From JBCCEV01 sp039030125 (lineage in GTDB: Bacteria; Pseudomonadota; Gammaproteobacteria; Ga0077536), in the NCBI GenBank assembly GCA_039030125.1, contig JBCCEV010000187.1:1-7217 (forward strand): a stretch of 7,217 nt of DNA, given 5' to 3'. This document shows, piece by piece, positions 6,391 through 7,217 of this stretch. Position 1 is the stretch's first letter. The number at the start of each line of letters is the position of its first letter. A model generated the notes under the pieces. It worked only from the letters and a program-made list of their open reading frames with translations. It searched no databases and was not told the origin of the DNA. The position numbers were made by a program, and so were the translations under genes.

Positions 6391-7217
6391 ATGTGCGGCA
6401 TCATCGGCGTCTGGAATTTTCGCAGCGGCAAGCCCGTGGATCGCGGGGCCTTATCGGCAGCCCGGGATCTCATGTCTCACCGCGGCCCGGACGCTGCCGG
6501 CGAGTGGCTGGACCAAGATATCGGTTTAGGTCATCGACGGTTAAGCATCCTTGACCTTTCGGACGCTGGGCGCCAGCCGATGCGCGACCGTACCGGCCGT
6601 TATGTGATCAGTTACAACGGCGAAATCTACAACTATCGAGAACTTCGAGAACAGTATCTATCCAGCACCGCTTTCGACAGTGCTACCGATACCGAGGTCT
6701 ATCTAAATCTTTTTGCGAAACTGGGCCGCAAGGCTATCGAACTTTGCAATGGCATGTTCGCAATCGCAATTTGGGATCGCGACCAACGCAAGCTTTACCT
6801 CACTCGCGACCGTGTAGGCATCAAGCCGCTTTATTACACACACACCAGCGACGGGATCGCGTTTGCCTCCGAGATTAAATCTCTTCTCGCCCTTGAAGGG
6901 GTCGATAACTCGGTTGACCGCGCGCGAGTCATCGCCTATTTGAATTTTGGTTATATCCCCGGAGCCGAGACGATATTCACCAATATTCGCAAGGTATTAC
7001 CAGCGACAACATTGGTCCTCTCCGAAGACGGGATTGAAGAACAACGATTTTGGAACCTCACTTACCAGCAAGAGCAAGACCGTGGTTTGGAGGCATACAG
7101 TGAAGAATTTGGCGAGTTGTTCACCAGCGCTATCGATTTAAGACTGCGCAGCGATGTACCGCTGGGGATTTTCCTGAGCGGCGGCCTCGATTCCAGTGCG
7201 GTTGTTGCCCAGCTCTC
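6391..7217 (+). CDS. Asparagine synthase (glutamine-hydrolysing), AsnB-type, 3'-truncated
   Basis: The first 275 residues of a class II glutamine amidotransferase fused to an asparagine-synthase domain. The N-terminal domain hydrolyses glutamine; the C-terminal domain adenylates a carboxylate and amidates it with the ammonia. The start is fixed by the catalytic Cys2 in MCGIIG, exposed after Met removal. Glutamine-site residues follow: HRGPD (30-34), Arg49 in LGHRRLSILDLS, Asn76 and Glu78 in YNGEIYNY, and Asp100 in TDTEV. RDRVGIKPLYY and FASEIKSL complete the glutaminase domain. The synthetase domain begins near residue 230, and its PP-loop SGGLDSS is at 263-269, just before the window ends; the remaining domain (several hundred residues) lies outside. 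Both active sites look intact as far as visible. AsnB homologues are frequent in O-antigen, capsule and XrtA loci (e.g. TIGR03108), where they are thought to amidate sugar acids or amino acids. It is probably co-transcribed with the upstream genes. Confidence 0.95.
   Translation, partial: MCGIIGVWNFRSGKPVDRGALSAARDLMSHRGPDAAGEWLDQDIGLGHRRLSILDLSDAGRQPMRDRTGRYVISYNGEIYNYRELREQYLSSTAFDSATDTEVYLNLFAKLGRKAIELCNGMFAIAIWDRDQRKLYLTRDRVGIKPLYYTHTSDGIAFASEIKSLLALEGVDNSVDRARVIAYLNFGYIPGAETIFTNIRKVLPATTLVLSEDGIEEQRFWNLTYQQEQDRGLEAYSEEFGELFTSAIDLRLRSDVPLGIFLSGGLDSSAVVAQL

Noticed and set aside
1..7217. A hidden acyl carrier protein or other small gene between the main genes
   Set aside because: Gaps are 10 and 47 nt and the other junctions overlap, leaving no room; no DSL-type carrier motif was seen in another frame.

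Overview
This 7.2-kb window is one dense, single-direction gene run (all on the + strand). It holds four complete genes between two genes cut off by the window ends. The gene types are polysaccharide and surface-glycan enzymes plus small-molecule activation enzymes. The acyl/aminoacyl-AMP ligase and the fold-type III PLP decarboxylase look like the ligase/decarboxylase pair that accompanies exosortase A (XrtA/PEP-CTERM) exopolysaccharide loci in Gram-negative Proteobacteria. The moderately GC-rich coding sequence fits such an organism. No exosortase, PEP-CTERM protein, polymerase or flippase lies in the window, so the XrtA link is inferred from family resemblance recalled from memory, and no species can be named.

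Layout: 1-913, 3' part of a GT4 glycosyltransferase; 910-2475, AMP-forming ligase (4-nt ATGA overlap); 2462-3697, PLP-dependent decarboxylase (14-nt overlap); 3708-5162, CapK/PaaK-like adenylate-forming enzyme (10-nt gap, non-ATG start); 5162-6343, SufS-like class V aminotransferase/cysteine desulfurase (1-nt TAATG overlap); 6391-window end, AsnB-type glutamine amidotransferase/asparagine synthase (47-nt gap), truncated. No stretch above 50 bases lacks a gene. I see no RNA genes, mobile elements, CRISPR arrays or convincing terminators.

The most interesting reading is biochemical. The first ligase has an Asp where amino-acid-activating A domains bind the alpha-amino group. The decarboxylase has lost several residues that diamine-type decarboxylases use to hold PLP and the distal amine. 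Together they suggest an amino acid that is adenylated, loaded on a carrier protein encoded elsewhere, and decarboxylated while tethered, as BtrI/BtrK (butirosin) and VinN/VinO (vicenistatin) do. The second adenylating enzyme, the desulfurase-like protein and the amidotransferase could then add an acyl, sulfur or amide group to a sugar or amino acid. This is a hypothesis: the folds and motifs are visible, the substrates are not.
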